A DNA stretch of 64,000 nt from JANQMX01 sp965247175 (GTDB lineage Bacteria; Pseudomonadota; Alphaproteobacteria; Kiloniellales; DSM-21159): assembly GCA_965247175.1 (NCBI GenBank), contig OZ252006.1, forward strand, positions 372,001-436,000, given 5' to 3'. Shown here piece after piece: positions 26,789 to 34,528 of this stretch (its first letter is position 1; every line of letters begins with the position of its first letter). The position numbers were made by a program, and so were the translations under genes. The notes beneath the pieces were generated by a model. The model searched no databases. It had not been told where the DNA came from and was given only the letters and a program-made list of their open reading frames with translations.

Positions 26789-27937
26789 ATGGCTTCTGAG
26801 ACGGCAGGGCCGGGGGCGGTTCGTTTCGAATTGGAGACGCTGCAGGAGTCGGCTGTTCTTCGCTTGAAGGGCGGTTGGCGCCTGTCGGACGGAATTGCCT
26901 CGCCTGAGGGTCTGTTCGACAACGGCAAGCTGCAATCGAAATCGCAGACCCTGAAGATCGACGCCTCGGCGATAACCGCTTGGGACAGCGCCTTGGTCTG
27001 CTTTCTCGTCGATCTCAAAAAACGCTGTGCCGAGACCGGGGTTGCGCTCGATCTCTCCGCCCTGCCGGAGGGCGCGAAGCGTCTGGTCGAGATGGCACTT
27101 GCCGTGCCCGAGCGCGAGGGCGCGAAGCGTGCGGGCAGCCAGGTTGGCTTCTTCGAAGCCGTCGGCAACCAGACCTTGGAGGCTCTCAAAGGCGCCGGCG
27201 AGATGCTGGAGTTCCTCGGGCAGAGCCTGATCGCGCTGAGCAAGGCTGCGAGGGGGAAAGCTCGTTTTCGTGCCGCCGACGTGCTTCAGGTCTTTCAGGA
27301 GTGCGGCCCGCAGGCTTTGCCCATTGTGACGCTGATCTCCTTCCTCGTCGGCGTCATTCTCGGCTTCGTCGGCTTGGTTCAGCTTGAGCAGTTCGGTGCC
27401 GACATCTACGTCGCCAATCTGGTTGCCGTCGCCATGGTGCGGGAGTTGGGGGGCATGATGACCGGGATCATCATGGCTGGGCGCACCGGCGCCGCCTTCG
27501 CGGCGCAGCTGGGTACCATGAACGTGAATGAAGAGATTGCTGCCTTTCGCACGATCGGCATCGACCCGGTCGACTTCCTGGTCCTGCCGCGGATGCTGGC
27601 CCTCATCGTCGCCGTGCCGCTTCTCACCATCTATGCCAATGTGGTCGGCATGCTGGGAGGCTCGGTCGTTACTGCGGCGCTCTCCGACGTCTCGCTCGTT
27701 CAGTACTACGGCCAGACGGCGTCCTCGGTGGACCTGATCGATTGGGCAAGCGGCCTGTTCAAGGCAACAATCTACGGCATCATCATCGCCATCGCCGGCT
27801 GTCTGCGCGGCATTCAGTGCAAGATGAGCGCTGCCGCCGTCGGCAACGCGGCGACCTCGGCCGTCGTCACCTCGATCGTCATGATCATCGTTGCGGAGGC
27901 GCTTATCACCGTCGTTTATCAGGTGCTGGGCATTTGA
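26789..27937 (+). CDS. MlaE-family lipid ABC transporter permease with N-terminal STAS domain
   Basis: 382 residues. The first 100 or so form a STAS-like domain (LKIDASAITAWDSALVCFLV, LDLSALPEGAKRLVEMAL), the part supplied separately as MlaB in E. coli. The rest is the MlaE/YrbE permease with about five membrane helices and the conserved QLEQFGADIYVANLVAVAM, RELGGMMTGIIMAGRTGAAF and MNVNEEIAAFRTIGIDPVDF. It probably moves phospholipids or other hydrophobic substrates across the inner membrane together with the ATPase and MCE protein encoded next. ATG 26789 lies after an A/G-rich stretch (AACCAGGACGGCAA) that may act as its ribosome-binding site. Confidence 0.93.
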   Translation: MASETAGPGAVRFELETLQESAVLRLKGGWRLSDGIASPEGLFDNGKLQSKSQTLKIDASAITAWDSALVCFLVDLKKRCAETGVALDLSALPEGAKRLVEMALAVPEREGAKRAGSQVGFFEAVGNQTLEALKGAGEMLEFLGQSLIALSKAARGKARFRAADVLQVFQECGPQALPIVTLISFLVGVILGFVGLVQLEQFGADIYVANLVAVAMVRELGGMMTGIIMAGRTGAAFAAQLGTMNVNEEIAAFRTIGIDPVDFLVLPRMLALIVAVPLLTIYANVVGMLGGSVVTAALSDVSLVQYYGQTASSVDLIDWASGLFKATIYGIIIAIAGCLRGIQCKMSAAAVGNAATSAVVTSIVMIIVAEALITVVYQVLGI

Positions 27938-27942
27938 ACGGC

Positions 27943-28767
27943 ATGAGCGCGGCGGCAGACCAAACCATTGAGCAGAGCGGAACGGTCGAAGCGCCGCGAC
28001 TCTCCACGGCTACGTCGTCCGATGCGCCGCTGGTGGTCGAAGACGTGACCATGGCCTACGGCGATTTCGTGGTCCAGCGGGGGCTCAACTTCACGATCCA
28101 GCGCGGCGACGTCTTCATCATCATGGGCGGCAGCGGCTGCGGCAAGAGCACGGTGATGCGCGCAATGGTGGGCATGCAGGCACCGGCGAAAGGGCGTGTC
28201 TGGTTGAACGGCGAAAGCCTGTGGGAGATCGACGAGGTCGCGCGACAACCGCTGCTGCAGCGCTGCGGCGTGGTGTTCCAGAAGGGCGGGCTGTGGAGCG
28301 CGATGACCTTGGCCGAGAACATCGAGCTGACCCTTGGCGAATTCACCGATCTTTCGGCCAAGGAGATGCGCGAAGTGGCCAAGCTGAAGCTGGCGTTGGT
28401 CGGCTTGACGGGCTTCGAGGACTTCTATCCTTCAGAGATCTCCGGCGGGATGCAGCGACGGGCCGGCGTGGCGCGGGCCCTGGCCCTGGACCCCGAACTC
28501 CTGTTCTTCGATGAGCCTTCCGCGGGCCTTGACCCCATCAGCTCTCGTCGCCTCGACGATCTCATCCTGGAGCTGCGCGACAGTCTTGGCGCCACGATCA
28601 TCGTCGTCACTCATGAGCTCGCCAGTATCTTCGCCATAGGCAACAATTCGGTGGTTCTCGACCCGGTTAGCAAGACCCAGATCGCTACGGGTGATCCCAA
28701 AAAGCTGCGTGACGAGAGCGGCGATGCGGCGGTGCGCGAGTTTCTGAACCGCGGTGAGGTGAGCTGA
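27943..28767 (+). CDS. MlaF-type ABC transporter ATP-binding protein
   Basis: About 274 residues with Walker A GGSGCGKST, ABC signature SGGMQRRAGVARALALDP, Walker B ELLFFDEPSAGLDP and the switch His in VVTHEL. It energises the MlaE permease encoded six bases upstream. The chosen ATG follows the permease stop by five bases; the frame is open further upstream inside the permease gene, but that part is not coding in this frame. An N-terminal extension of about 30 Ser/Thr-rich residues precedes the ABC domain. Confidence 0.93.
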   Translation: MSAAADQTIEQSGTVEAPRLSTATSSDAPLVVEDVTMAYGDFVVQRGLNFTIQRGDVFIIMGGSGCGKSTVMRAMVGMQAPAKGRVWLNGESLWEIDEVARQPLLQRCGVVFQKGGLWSAMTLAENIELTLGEFTDLSAKEMREVAKLKLALVGLTGFEDFYPSEISGGMQRRAGVARALALDPELLFFDEPSAGLDPISSRRLDDLILELRDSLGATIIVVTHELASIFAIGNNSVVLDPVSKTQIATGDPKKLRDESGDAAVREFLNRGEVS

Positions 28768-28815
28768 ATGAAAAGCGGAACCGCGTCCGACCGGAGAAGA
28801 GGGTAGGGAGAGCCG

Positions 28816-29850
28816 ATGAAGAAGGTTAATCCCAAGATCGTTGGCGGCTTCGTCGTGATTGCCATGCTGTTGGCATTGGGCGCGGTGGTCGTATTCGGTG
28901 GCGGTTTCTTTCAGGACAAGCGCACCTTCGTTGCGTTCTTTCCTGGATCGCTCAGCGGGCTGAGGATCGGCGCGCCAGTCAACTTCCGGGGGGTGCAGAT
29001 CGGCACGGTCGTCGACGTTTGGGTGGAGGTGGATCCGGACGCCCTGAAGTTCGAGCTGCCTGTCGTAATGGACATAGAGGTGTCGCGCATTCGTGGCGAT
29101 ACCGTCGGCAGCGACGAACAAAGCCGCATCAACGAGTTGGTCGAGAAGGGGCTCAGGGCACAGCTGGAGTCGACGAGCTTCGTCACAGGCCAGCAGAGCA
29201 TACAGCTGAACTTCCACAAAGACGCGCCGCTCAACCTGGTCCAGACTGATCTGCCTTACGATCAGATTCCCACCATCCCCTCGCAAATGGAGCAGATCGA
29301 GGGCTCGATCGACGACGTGGTCGATCGGGCAACGGAGGTGCTGGATCGCGTGTCCGATTTGCTGTCGGGAGACAATCAGAAGAACTTTGCAAGGACGCTC
29401 GAGAATGCCGCCAGTCTCACAACCGACTTGAGCGGTACAACGGCGGAGCTTCAAGTCAGCGTTGCCTTGATTGGCGATATCTTGCGCGAGATGCAAGATG
29501 ATCTTCCCAAGCTGGTCCGGACAACGGACGAGACCCTTCTCTCCTACAAGCTGCTGGCTGAGTCTGCAGAGGGCATCCTCACTGAGAACCGCGCGGGCAT
29601 CAAAGGTGCCATTGACGATCTGCGGCGGGTGGAGCGCAATCTCGGTCAGCTGACGGCCACGGCGAACGAACTGCTTGAAGAGAATAAGCGCGGGATCAAC
29701 GAGTTCACCAACGATGGACTCTATGAGATCAGTAACCTGGCGGTGGACGCTCAGGCTGCTGTTGAGCAATTCCGCCGGGTAATGGAAGAGATGGAGCGGG
29801 ATCCGGCACGCTTTTTCCTAGGCGGTCCGGGAAACGTGGAGGTCAGATGA
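28816..29850 (+). CDS. MCE-domain lipid-transport protein (MlaD-like)
   Basis: 344 residues: an N-terminal membrane anchor (IVGGFVVIAMLLALGAVVVF), one MCE domain (FFPGSLSGLRIGAPVNFRGV and QIGTVVDVWVEVDPDALKFE), then a long helical region (about residues 150-340), as in the extended MCE proteins that build periplasmic tunnels. It binds substrate on the periplasmic side of the transporter. It starts 48 bases after the ATPase gene, and its stop overlaps the auxiliary lipoprotein start (ATGA). Confidence 0.92.
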   Translation: MKKVNPKIVGGFVVIAMLLALGAVVVFGGGFFQDKRTFVAFFPGSLSGLRIGAPVNFRGVQIGTVVDVWVEVDPDALKFELPVVMDIEVSRIRGDTVGSDEQSRINELVEKGLRAQLESTSFVTGQQSIQLNFHKDAPLNLVQTDLPYDQIPTIPSQMEQIEGSIDDVVDRATEVLDRVSDLLSGDNQKNFARTLENAASLTTDLSGTTAELQVSVALIGDILREMQDDLPKLVRTTDETLLSYKLLAESAEGILTENRAGIKGAIDDLRRVERNLGQLTATANELLEENKRGINEFTNDGLYEISNLAVDAQAAVEQFRRVMEEMERDPARFFLGGPGNVEVR

Positions 29851-30497
29851 TGATTGGTCTGTCAGACAGCGGGCGGCGGCTCTCGCGCCGCAGCTTCGCG
29901 CTAGCGGCGCTCGGCGGTGTGGGTGTCTTGGCGACAGGCTGCTCGCTGCCGGGGAGCGGTGAAGCACCCCGGCGTATTCGCTTGGATTCGGCGACCGACT
30001 TCGCACCCGACTTGCCGTCGGTGGGATGGGTCTTGCTGGTGCGGGAGCCGACCACGACTTTGTCCTTGGACACGGCGCGGATCGCCATCGGCACCGGCAG
30101 CGACATCGAGTACCTTTCAACCGGCGAGTGGGCCAGCCGTGCGCCTGCGATGGTCATGGAGCTTCTGGTCGAGTCCTTCCAGAACGCCAATCGGATCGCC
30201 ACCGTCGGCGACAGGCGGGCGCGTATCCGCCCCGACTTCACGCTCGAAGCTCAGCTCACCGCTTTTCACATTGAACGCGACTCTGCGGATGAGGACCGCG
30301 GACGGGTTACGGTTCGGCTCGAGCCGACACTGGTGAAGCAGCCGCGGCGGGAAGCGATCGCTTCGATCCCCTTCGAAGCCACGACCGAGGTGTCGCCTCT
30401 GACGCTCGACGGCATTATCGCCGCCTTCAACGAATGCCTGCAGGAAGTGATGTCTCAGGCTGTGGAGTGGACGCTCAAGACCGGCGTTGCCGCCTGA
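29847..30497 (+). CDS. ABC-type transport auxiliary lipoprotein (PqiC-like)
   Basis: 216 residues. A twin-arginine-looking start (SRRSFALAALGGVGVLATGC) ends in a lipobox cysteine, so it may be exported by Tat or Sec and then lipidated. The mature domain belongs to the ABC-type transport auxiliary lipoprotein group found with MCE systems (PqiC/YmbA type): LVREPTTTLSLDTARIAI, EYLSTGEWASRAPAMVMELL, LESFQN-type helix, DGIIAAFNECLQEVM. It probably docks the MCE tunnel to the outer membrane. It is the fourth and last gene of the operon, coupled to the MCE gene by a 4-base overlap. Confidence 0.85.
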   Translation: MMIGLSDSGRRLSRRSFALAALGGVGVLATGCSLPGSGEAPRRIRLDSATDFAPDLPSVGWVLLVREPTTTLSLDTARIAIGTGSDIEYLSTGEWASRAPAMVMELLVESFQNANRIATVGDRRARIRPDFTLEAQLTAFHIERDSADEDRGRVTVRLEPTLVKQPRREAIASIPFEATTEVSPLTLDGIIAAFNECLQEVMSQAVEWTLKTGVAA

Positions 30498-30586
30498 TCG
30501 CCCCGTACGCTCTCCCGACAGACCCGTACCAGGCCTGCATCGGCGCCCGTAAGCAGACGCTTATGGGGCCTGTTGTAAGCCCTTCG

Positions 30587-30672
30587 CCTATCGAGAACCG
30601 CCAGTCAGCCTCCGAAGTCAGCTCTATCCGGCGCAGGTCTGCTCCGGACCATGCAATGCAAAGGAGACTGAG
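30587..30672 (+). promoter_or_regulatory. Leader of the second PepSY gene, shared with the first copy
   Basis: Counterpart of 26107-26194: TATCGAGA at 30589, CAGGTC-T-GCTCCGGA (30634-30648) and GCAAAGGAG just before the ATG. Conservation at matched distances suggests a shared regulatory site. Confidence 0.5.
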
Positions 30673-30960
30673 ATGAAACGTACGATCCGTTCGAAGGTCG
30701 CGCCCACGGCCTTGGCCCTGTCGATGGCGGCGGTCCTGGCGGCTGGAGCCGCAATAGCCAGCAATCTGGCTCCTGGCGTCAAGCTTGGCACGTCAGCCCA
30801 AGAGATCTCCTCCAGCTTGGCGGCACAGGGCTATGAAGTCCTGAAGTATGAACGCGAGGACGACGAGATTGAAGTCTACGTCCGGAAGGACGGACAGCGC
30901 TTCGAGTTGGAGATCGACCCCAAGACCGGACAGATCTTGGAGGTTGAGGACGAAGACTAA
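30673..30960 (+). CDS. Small periplasmic PepSY-like protein, copy 2
   Basis: 95 residues with a signal peptide (ALALSMAAVLAAGAAIAS). The mature part closely parallels copy 1: LGTSAQEISSSLAAQGYEVL, DDEIEVYVRKDGQRFELEID and TGQILEVEDED. It differs by an acidic tail. Its TAA overlaps the ATG of the cytochrome b-like gene by one base, so the two are translationally coupled. PepSY proteins often accompany membrane cytochrome b561-like or ferric reductase-like proteins. I infer that it is the periplasmic partner or sensor of that protein. Confidence 0.82.
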   Translation: MKRTIRSKVAPTALALSMAAVLAAGAAIASNLAPGVKLGTSAQEISSSLAAQGYEVLKYEREDDEIEVYVRKDGQRFELEIDPKTGQILEVEDED

Positions 30961-31592
30961 TGGCCCGAGTGGCCGCTGACGACGCTGATGAGCGGGTTCC
31001 GGAGCTTCCGGCTTGGGACCCGCTTGTTCGCCTCACCCACTGGGGCATTGCCGCGGCAGTACTGCTCAACGGTTTGGTGGTTGAAGACAGCTCGCTGCTT
31101 CACGTTTGGCTTGGCTATGCGGCGCACGCCCTGCTGGCGCTGCGGCTCCTGTGGGGTGTGCTGGGACCGACCGAGGCCCGGTTCTCCTCTTTTCCCCCGA
31201 GCTTCAGCGCTGCTGTCCGCTACCTGGCCGATCTGCTGGCCGGCAAGCAGCCGCGGCATCGCTCTCACAATCCGCTCGGCGCGCTGATGATCTATGCGCT
31301 GTGGGGCACGCTTGCCGTCGTCTTGCTGACCGGTGTGATGCTGGAAAGCGATCCCTTTCCGGATCACGGTCACCGCCATGAGATTGCAGCAAGCCTCGAT
31401 GCCAGCGAGGGCGAGGACTCCGAAGGCTGGCTGGGTGAAATTGTCGAGGGACTTCACGAGGTTGCTGCCAACTTCCTGCTCTTCCTTGCTGCCCTGCATG
31501 TCGGCGCCGTGTTGCTGCAATCGTGGCTTGGCGGTGGTAGCCTCATCCGCAGAATGACGATTGCGTCAAAGAGCGACAAAGGCGGCGGATGA
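30960..31592 (+). CDS. Cytochrome b561-family membrane protein
   Basis: 210 residues with four predicted membrane segments and histidines placed for b-haem binding: H27 (VRLTHWG), H48 and H56 (LHVWLGYAAHALLALRL), H166 and H180 (LHEVAANFLLFLAALHVG). The fold matches the Ni/Fe-hydrogenase cytochrome b/cytochrome b561 group. The loop between helices three and four is rich in His, Asp and Glu (DPFPDHGHRHE), a possible metal site. It overlaps the upstream PepSY gene by one base and the downstream regulator by four (ATGA). I infer electron transfer across the membrane; partner and substrate are unknown. Confidence 0.85.
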   Translation: MARVAADDADERVPELPAWDPLVRLTHWGIAAAVLLNGLVVEDSSLLHVWLGYAAHALLALRLLWGVLGPTEARFSSFPPSFSAAVRYLADLLAGKQPRHRSHNPLGALMIYALWGTLAVVLLTGVMLESDPFPDHGHRHEIAASLDASEGEDSEGWLGEIVEGLHEVAANFLLFLAALHVGAVLLQSWLGGGSLIRRMTIASKSDKGGG

Positions 31593-32149
31593 CGGATACG
31601 ACGGAACCGGAGATTAAAGAACGAAGCGAAACCAAACCGATTGGGCGTGCGAAGGGTTGGGCAACCGGGTTGGCCATCGTTCTCATCGTTCAGGTGTTTT
31701 GCGCCGTATTCTTCGTGGCCGACGTCGCGGTCGACTTTCATTTGGTCGGCTTGGACCTCCACCATGCCTTCGAGGCCGTGGTGGCGATCGCCCTCATTGC
31801 CGGCGTTGTATTTGGCGGGCTGGAGATGCGGCGTACGCTCGAGCGCATGCGCCGGGCCGAAGCCGCGCTTTCGATGGCGTCGGGGGAATTCGGGCAAATG
31901 ATCGATGCTTACTTCGAGGGCTGGGGGCTGACGCCGGCTGAGCGCGCGGTTGCCTTGCTCGCTCTCAAAGGCTTCGAGGTCTCCGAGATTGCCGGTCTGC
32001 GTGGTGCAGCCGGCGGCACCGTGCGGGCGCAGTTGGCGCGGGTCTATGCCAAAGCCGGTGTCGCCAACCGTACTCAGCTGGTCTGCCTGTTCATCGAAGA
32101 TCTGCTGGACCGGCCACTTGCGGGCGGAGACGCGGCCATTCGCAACTGA
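31589..32149 (+). CDS. Membrane-anchored LuxR-type transcriptional regulator
   Basis: 186 residues. Two membrane helices (about 26-49, AIVLIVQVFCAVFFVADVAV, and 58-79) enclose a very short loop with H51, H58 and H59. A charged helix with RRTLERMRRAEAAL follows. The C-terminal LuxR/GerE helix-turn-helix (about 113-172) reads LTPAERAVALLALKGFEVSE, then GTVRAQLARVYAKAGVANRT. No receiver or ligand domain is present, so input must come through the membrane, most simply from the coupled cytochrome b and PepSY proteins. Some conserved LuxR residues are kept (LTPAE, the K in YAKAGVANRTQL). Targets are unknown; the two shared PepSY leaders are candidates. Confidence 0.85.
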   Translation: MTDTTEPEIKERSETKPIGRAKGWATGLAIVLIVQVFCAVFFVADVAVDFHLVGLDLHHAFEAVVAIALIAGVVFGGLEMRRTLERMRRAEAALSMASGEFGQMIDAYFEGWGLTPAERAVALLALKGFEVSEIAGLRGAAGGTVRAQLARVYAKAGVANRTQLVCLFIEDLLDRPLAGGDAAIRN

Positions 32150-32298
32150 GGTACCTGGGCTATCTAGGCTGCCACCAAAGTTCAACTATGGGAGGCGATT
32201 CGACGCTTCTCACCCTATTGAACTTTCGGTAGTGTTTCAGCGGCCGACGAAGACGCGGTCGGGGTTGCTCAACAGGGCTTGGCAGACAGGAGGAAGGC

Positions 32299-32697
32299 AT
32301 GACAGGGGTATTTTGCCGGAAAGTTTTGACGTTCGTTGTGGCGAGCGCTGCGGCGCTGGCTATCAGTGCGCCTGCAGTTTTGGCCCAAAGCGATTATCCA
32401 TCCGGTCTCAACCTTCGAAAGGGCATGGGACAAGGCGCCAGTGACGCCTACGGCTCTTTCGACCTTAACTCGGGACAGAAGCAGACGCTCTCCAGCCTCA
32501 AGGGCGACCGCATCCACCGCATCTGCATCACCGGCAGCTCGATCAACGTCATGGCCAACGGGAATGTGTTCGCCGTCGACAGCGGCGATTGCATCGACGT
32601 CGAAGCCAGCACGGTAGAGGTCGAGAATCCAGCGGGCGGCGGTGAAGCGGTCGGCACCTATGAGAGCTATCCGGTTGGGCCGCGTCGGCGGCAATAG
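32299..32697 (+). CDS. Small secreted protein of unknown function
   Basis: 132 residues. ATG 32299 follows a strong AGGAGG. The N-terminus is a signal peptide (VLTFVVASAAALAISAPAVLAQ). The mature part (about 100 residues) is Gly/Ser-rich and probably beta-structured, with two cysteines (RICITGSS and DSGDCIDVEAS) that could form a disulfide. No known family is recognised. It stands alone between the membrane regulator and a convergent tadD-like gene. Confidence 0.65.
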   Translation: MTGVFCRKVLTFVVASAAALAISAPAVLAQSDYPSGLNLRKGMGQGASDAYGSFDLNSGQKQTLSSLKGDRIHRICITGSSINVMANGNVFAVDSGDCIDVEASTVEVENPAGGGEAVGTYESYPVGPRRRQ

Positions 32698-32748
32698 CAA
32701 AGGATAGCTGTGGCGGCGATCACGGCGGCCCAGAGCGGCGCTTTCGGT

Positions 32749-34266
32749 CTAGTTCACGGAGCCTTCCGTACCGGCCTTGAACAAGGTGACGGGCGGCTCC
32801 GCAGCGTGCGCATCGCCACGGTCTCTGGTGATTAGGCTGGGAAGCGGCGAGGCGTGGTAGCTGAGTTCTGCCAGCAGGGTGATGTCTTTGTCCTGCACGG
32901 TGGGAGTACTTGATGCTGCCCTGTCGGAGGCCTCTTGAGTGAGGCGGGGCGCGGTGGCTGCTGCCAGTTGTGCCGGCGTGCTGTCCGCTCCAGTCTCAGA
33001 GGCGCTCTTCGTCTCGAGCCCGCCGCTCTTGAAGGGTTTCGGGTTCTTGCCACCCTTCTTGCCTTTCTCGCCCTCGGGCACCGGGGGCGCGATAGCGGCC
33101 GTGTCGTTTGTGCGCTTCGCAAGAGCGGTCGCCGTGGCATGGGGCGTGGAGCCAATCCCGGGTGCTGCGGCAGCGGCTCTTGAGCGCGTGGCCGGCGAGG
33201 CCTGCGTTGCTGTCGCAGTGGCGGGAGTGGGCTTCGCTGTAGGCTGAGCTGCCTTGGGGCGTTCCTGGGGCGCAGGCGCGCGCGTTTCGTCTCGCGTCGC
33301 AGGGTTGCTTTCAGACGGTGTGTTCAGCGCCAGTGGCTGATTCGAGGGGGCGGGGCGCTCGGGGACTCGCTCCTCGGTTGCGGCCGGCGGTTTCGGCGGT
33401 GCCACTGGCTCTACAGGCGGTGGCGCCAAGCTGCTCAGCTGACGCGGGAACTGCTGCGAGCGAAAGTAGGCCATGTTCTGCTGCATGCTCGGGCGGTCGA
33501 GATCATGCGACATCATCTCGGCGGCCTCGCGCAGCTTGCCGGCCAAGCCATAGGCCAGGGCAAGATTGTGCCGGTGCCGCGCCGAGGTGCCCGGTAGATC
33601 AACCGCGAACTGCAGCACGTCGATGGCTTCGTCGAAGCGCCCCGACCGAGTCAGCGAATGGCCCAGGTTGTTGAGCAGCGAGGTGTTGCGCGGTTCAAAG
33701 GCCAAGCCCGAGCGGAAAGTCTCTTGGGCCTGCTCGTGATCGCCCATCAGGTCATAAGCGACGCCAAGGCCGATCAGAGCCTCGGTGTTGTCGGGCTGAT
33801 CCTCGGCCATGCGTTGGAACTGCAAGCTGGCGGCATAGGGACGGTTGAGCGCGATCAGGCTGCGTGCCAGGCCGAGGCGTGCCGCCTGGTCCTGCTCATT
33901 GACCGCCAGCAGCGACTTGTAGGCTTCCGATGCCTCTAGCGGATGGCCCATCTTGAGCAGAATAGGGCCCAGGCGCCGCAGAGGCAGCTCCGCATCGGGG
34001 CGTTGAAAGTGGGCCTCACGGTAGAGCACGGCCGCTGTGCCAAGCTCACCCTTGGCCGCGGTCGTGTCGGCGACTTCCAACAGCTGTTCCCAGGATTTGC
34101 CTTGCTCAACCGAGGTCGGCACGCCTGTGTCCATGGAAGCACCTGTCGCTGGGCGAGATGGCGTCTCCATATTGGCGCAACCCGCGAGCAGGGCCACGCT
34201 GGATATCAGCGTCGCCAGCAGGCGCAGTCTCAGCTTTGGGCGGCTTGGGTGTGGGCGTTCGAGCAT
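32749..34266 (-). CDS. tadD: TadD-like TPR lipoprotein with long Pro/Ala-rich tail
   Basis: About 505 residues. The signal ends in a lipobox (LLATLISSVALLAGC). TPR repeats fill roughly residues 45-255 (GTAAVLYREAHFQRPDAELP, TEALIGLGVAYDLMGDHEQA, TSLLNNLGHSLTRSGRFDEA, as in TadD). After these comes about 230 residues of Pro/Ala/Thr-rich, low-complexity sequence. ATG 34266 is preceded by GAGGTGG, and an in-frame TTG at 34299 is less likely. TadD is the pilotin-like lipoprotein of Tad systems. Its position about 7 kb from the tad operon and on the other strand makes the assignment probable rather than certain. Confidence 0.75.
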   Translation of the reverse strand: MLERPHPSRPKLRLRLLATLISSVALLAGCANMETPSRPATGASMDTGVPTSVEQGKSWEQLLEVADTTAAKGELGTAAVLYREAHFQRPDAELPLRRLGPILLKMGHPLEASEAYKSLLAVNEQDQAARLGLARSLIALNRPYAASLQFQRMAEDQPDNTEALIGLGVAYDLMGDHEQAQETFRSGLAFEPRNTSLLNNLGHSLTRSGRFDEAIDVLQFAVDLPGTSARHRHNLALAYGLAGKLREAAEMMSHDLDRPSMQQNMAYFRSQQFPRQLSSLAPPPVEPVAPPKPPAATEERVPERPAPSNQPLALNTPSESNPATRDETRAPAPQERPKAAQPTAKPTPATATATQASPATRSRAAAAAPGIGSTPHATATALAKRTNDTAAIAPPVPEGEKGKKGGKNPKPFKSGGLETKSASETGADSTPAQLAAATAPRLTQEASDRAASSTPTVQDKDITLLAELSYHASPLPSLITRDRGDAHAAEPPVTLFKAGTEGSVN

Positions 34267-34528
34267 CTCATTCCACCTCGGCAACTTGAGGCACTTCAAG
34301 CTTGAAGGCGCTGGGAGTCGCAGCGGCTCAGCCTCACGAGACTAAAAGGGTAGTGGCTTAGAGAGTATTGGGCTTCGCAGTTAAGATAGCCTGAATTGGG
34401 CGGTTCCTGAGCTGCTGTGGCAGATGCCCCATAACTCCTTGGCTGCAAAGCGTAAGAGCTTAGCGCTTTCCTAACCCAGCCCTCCATAAGCTCACGGTCC
34501 CGATTCAAGCAGACAGGGGGCTGCCCGG

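Noticed and set aside
27742..27942. Upstream extension of the MlaF-like ATPase
   Set aside because: The extra 67 residues overlap the permease gene and are His/Arg-rich and not ABC-like; ATG 27943 gives a normal protein.
28432..29769. Minus-strand frame opposite the MCE gene
   Set aside because: No homology is recognisable; the plus-strand MCE and ATPase genes fully explain the sequence.
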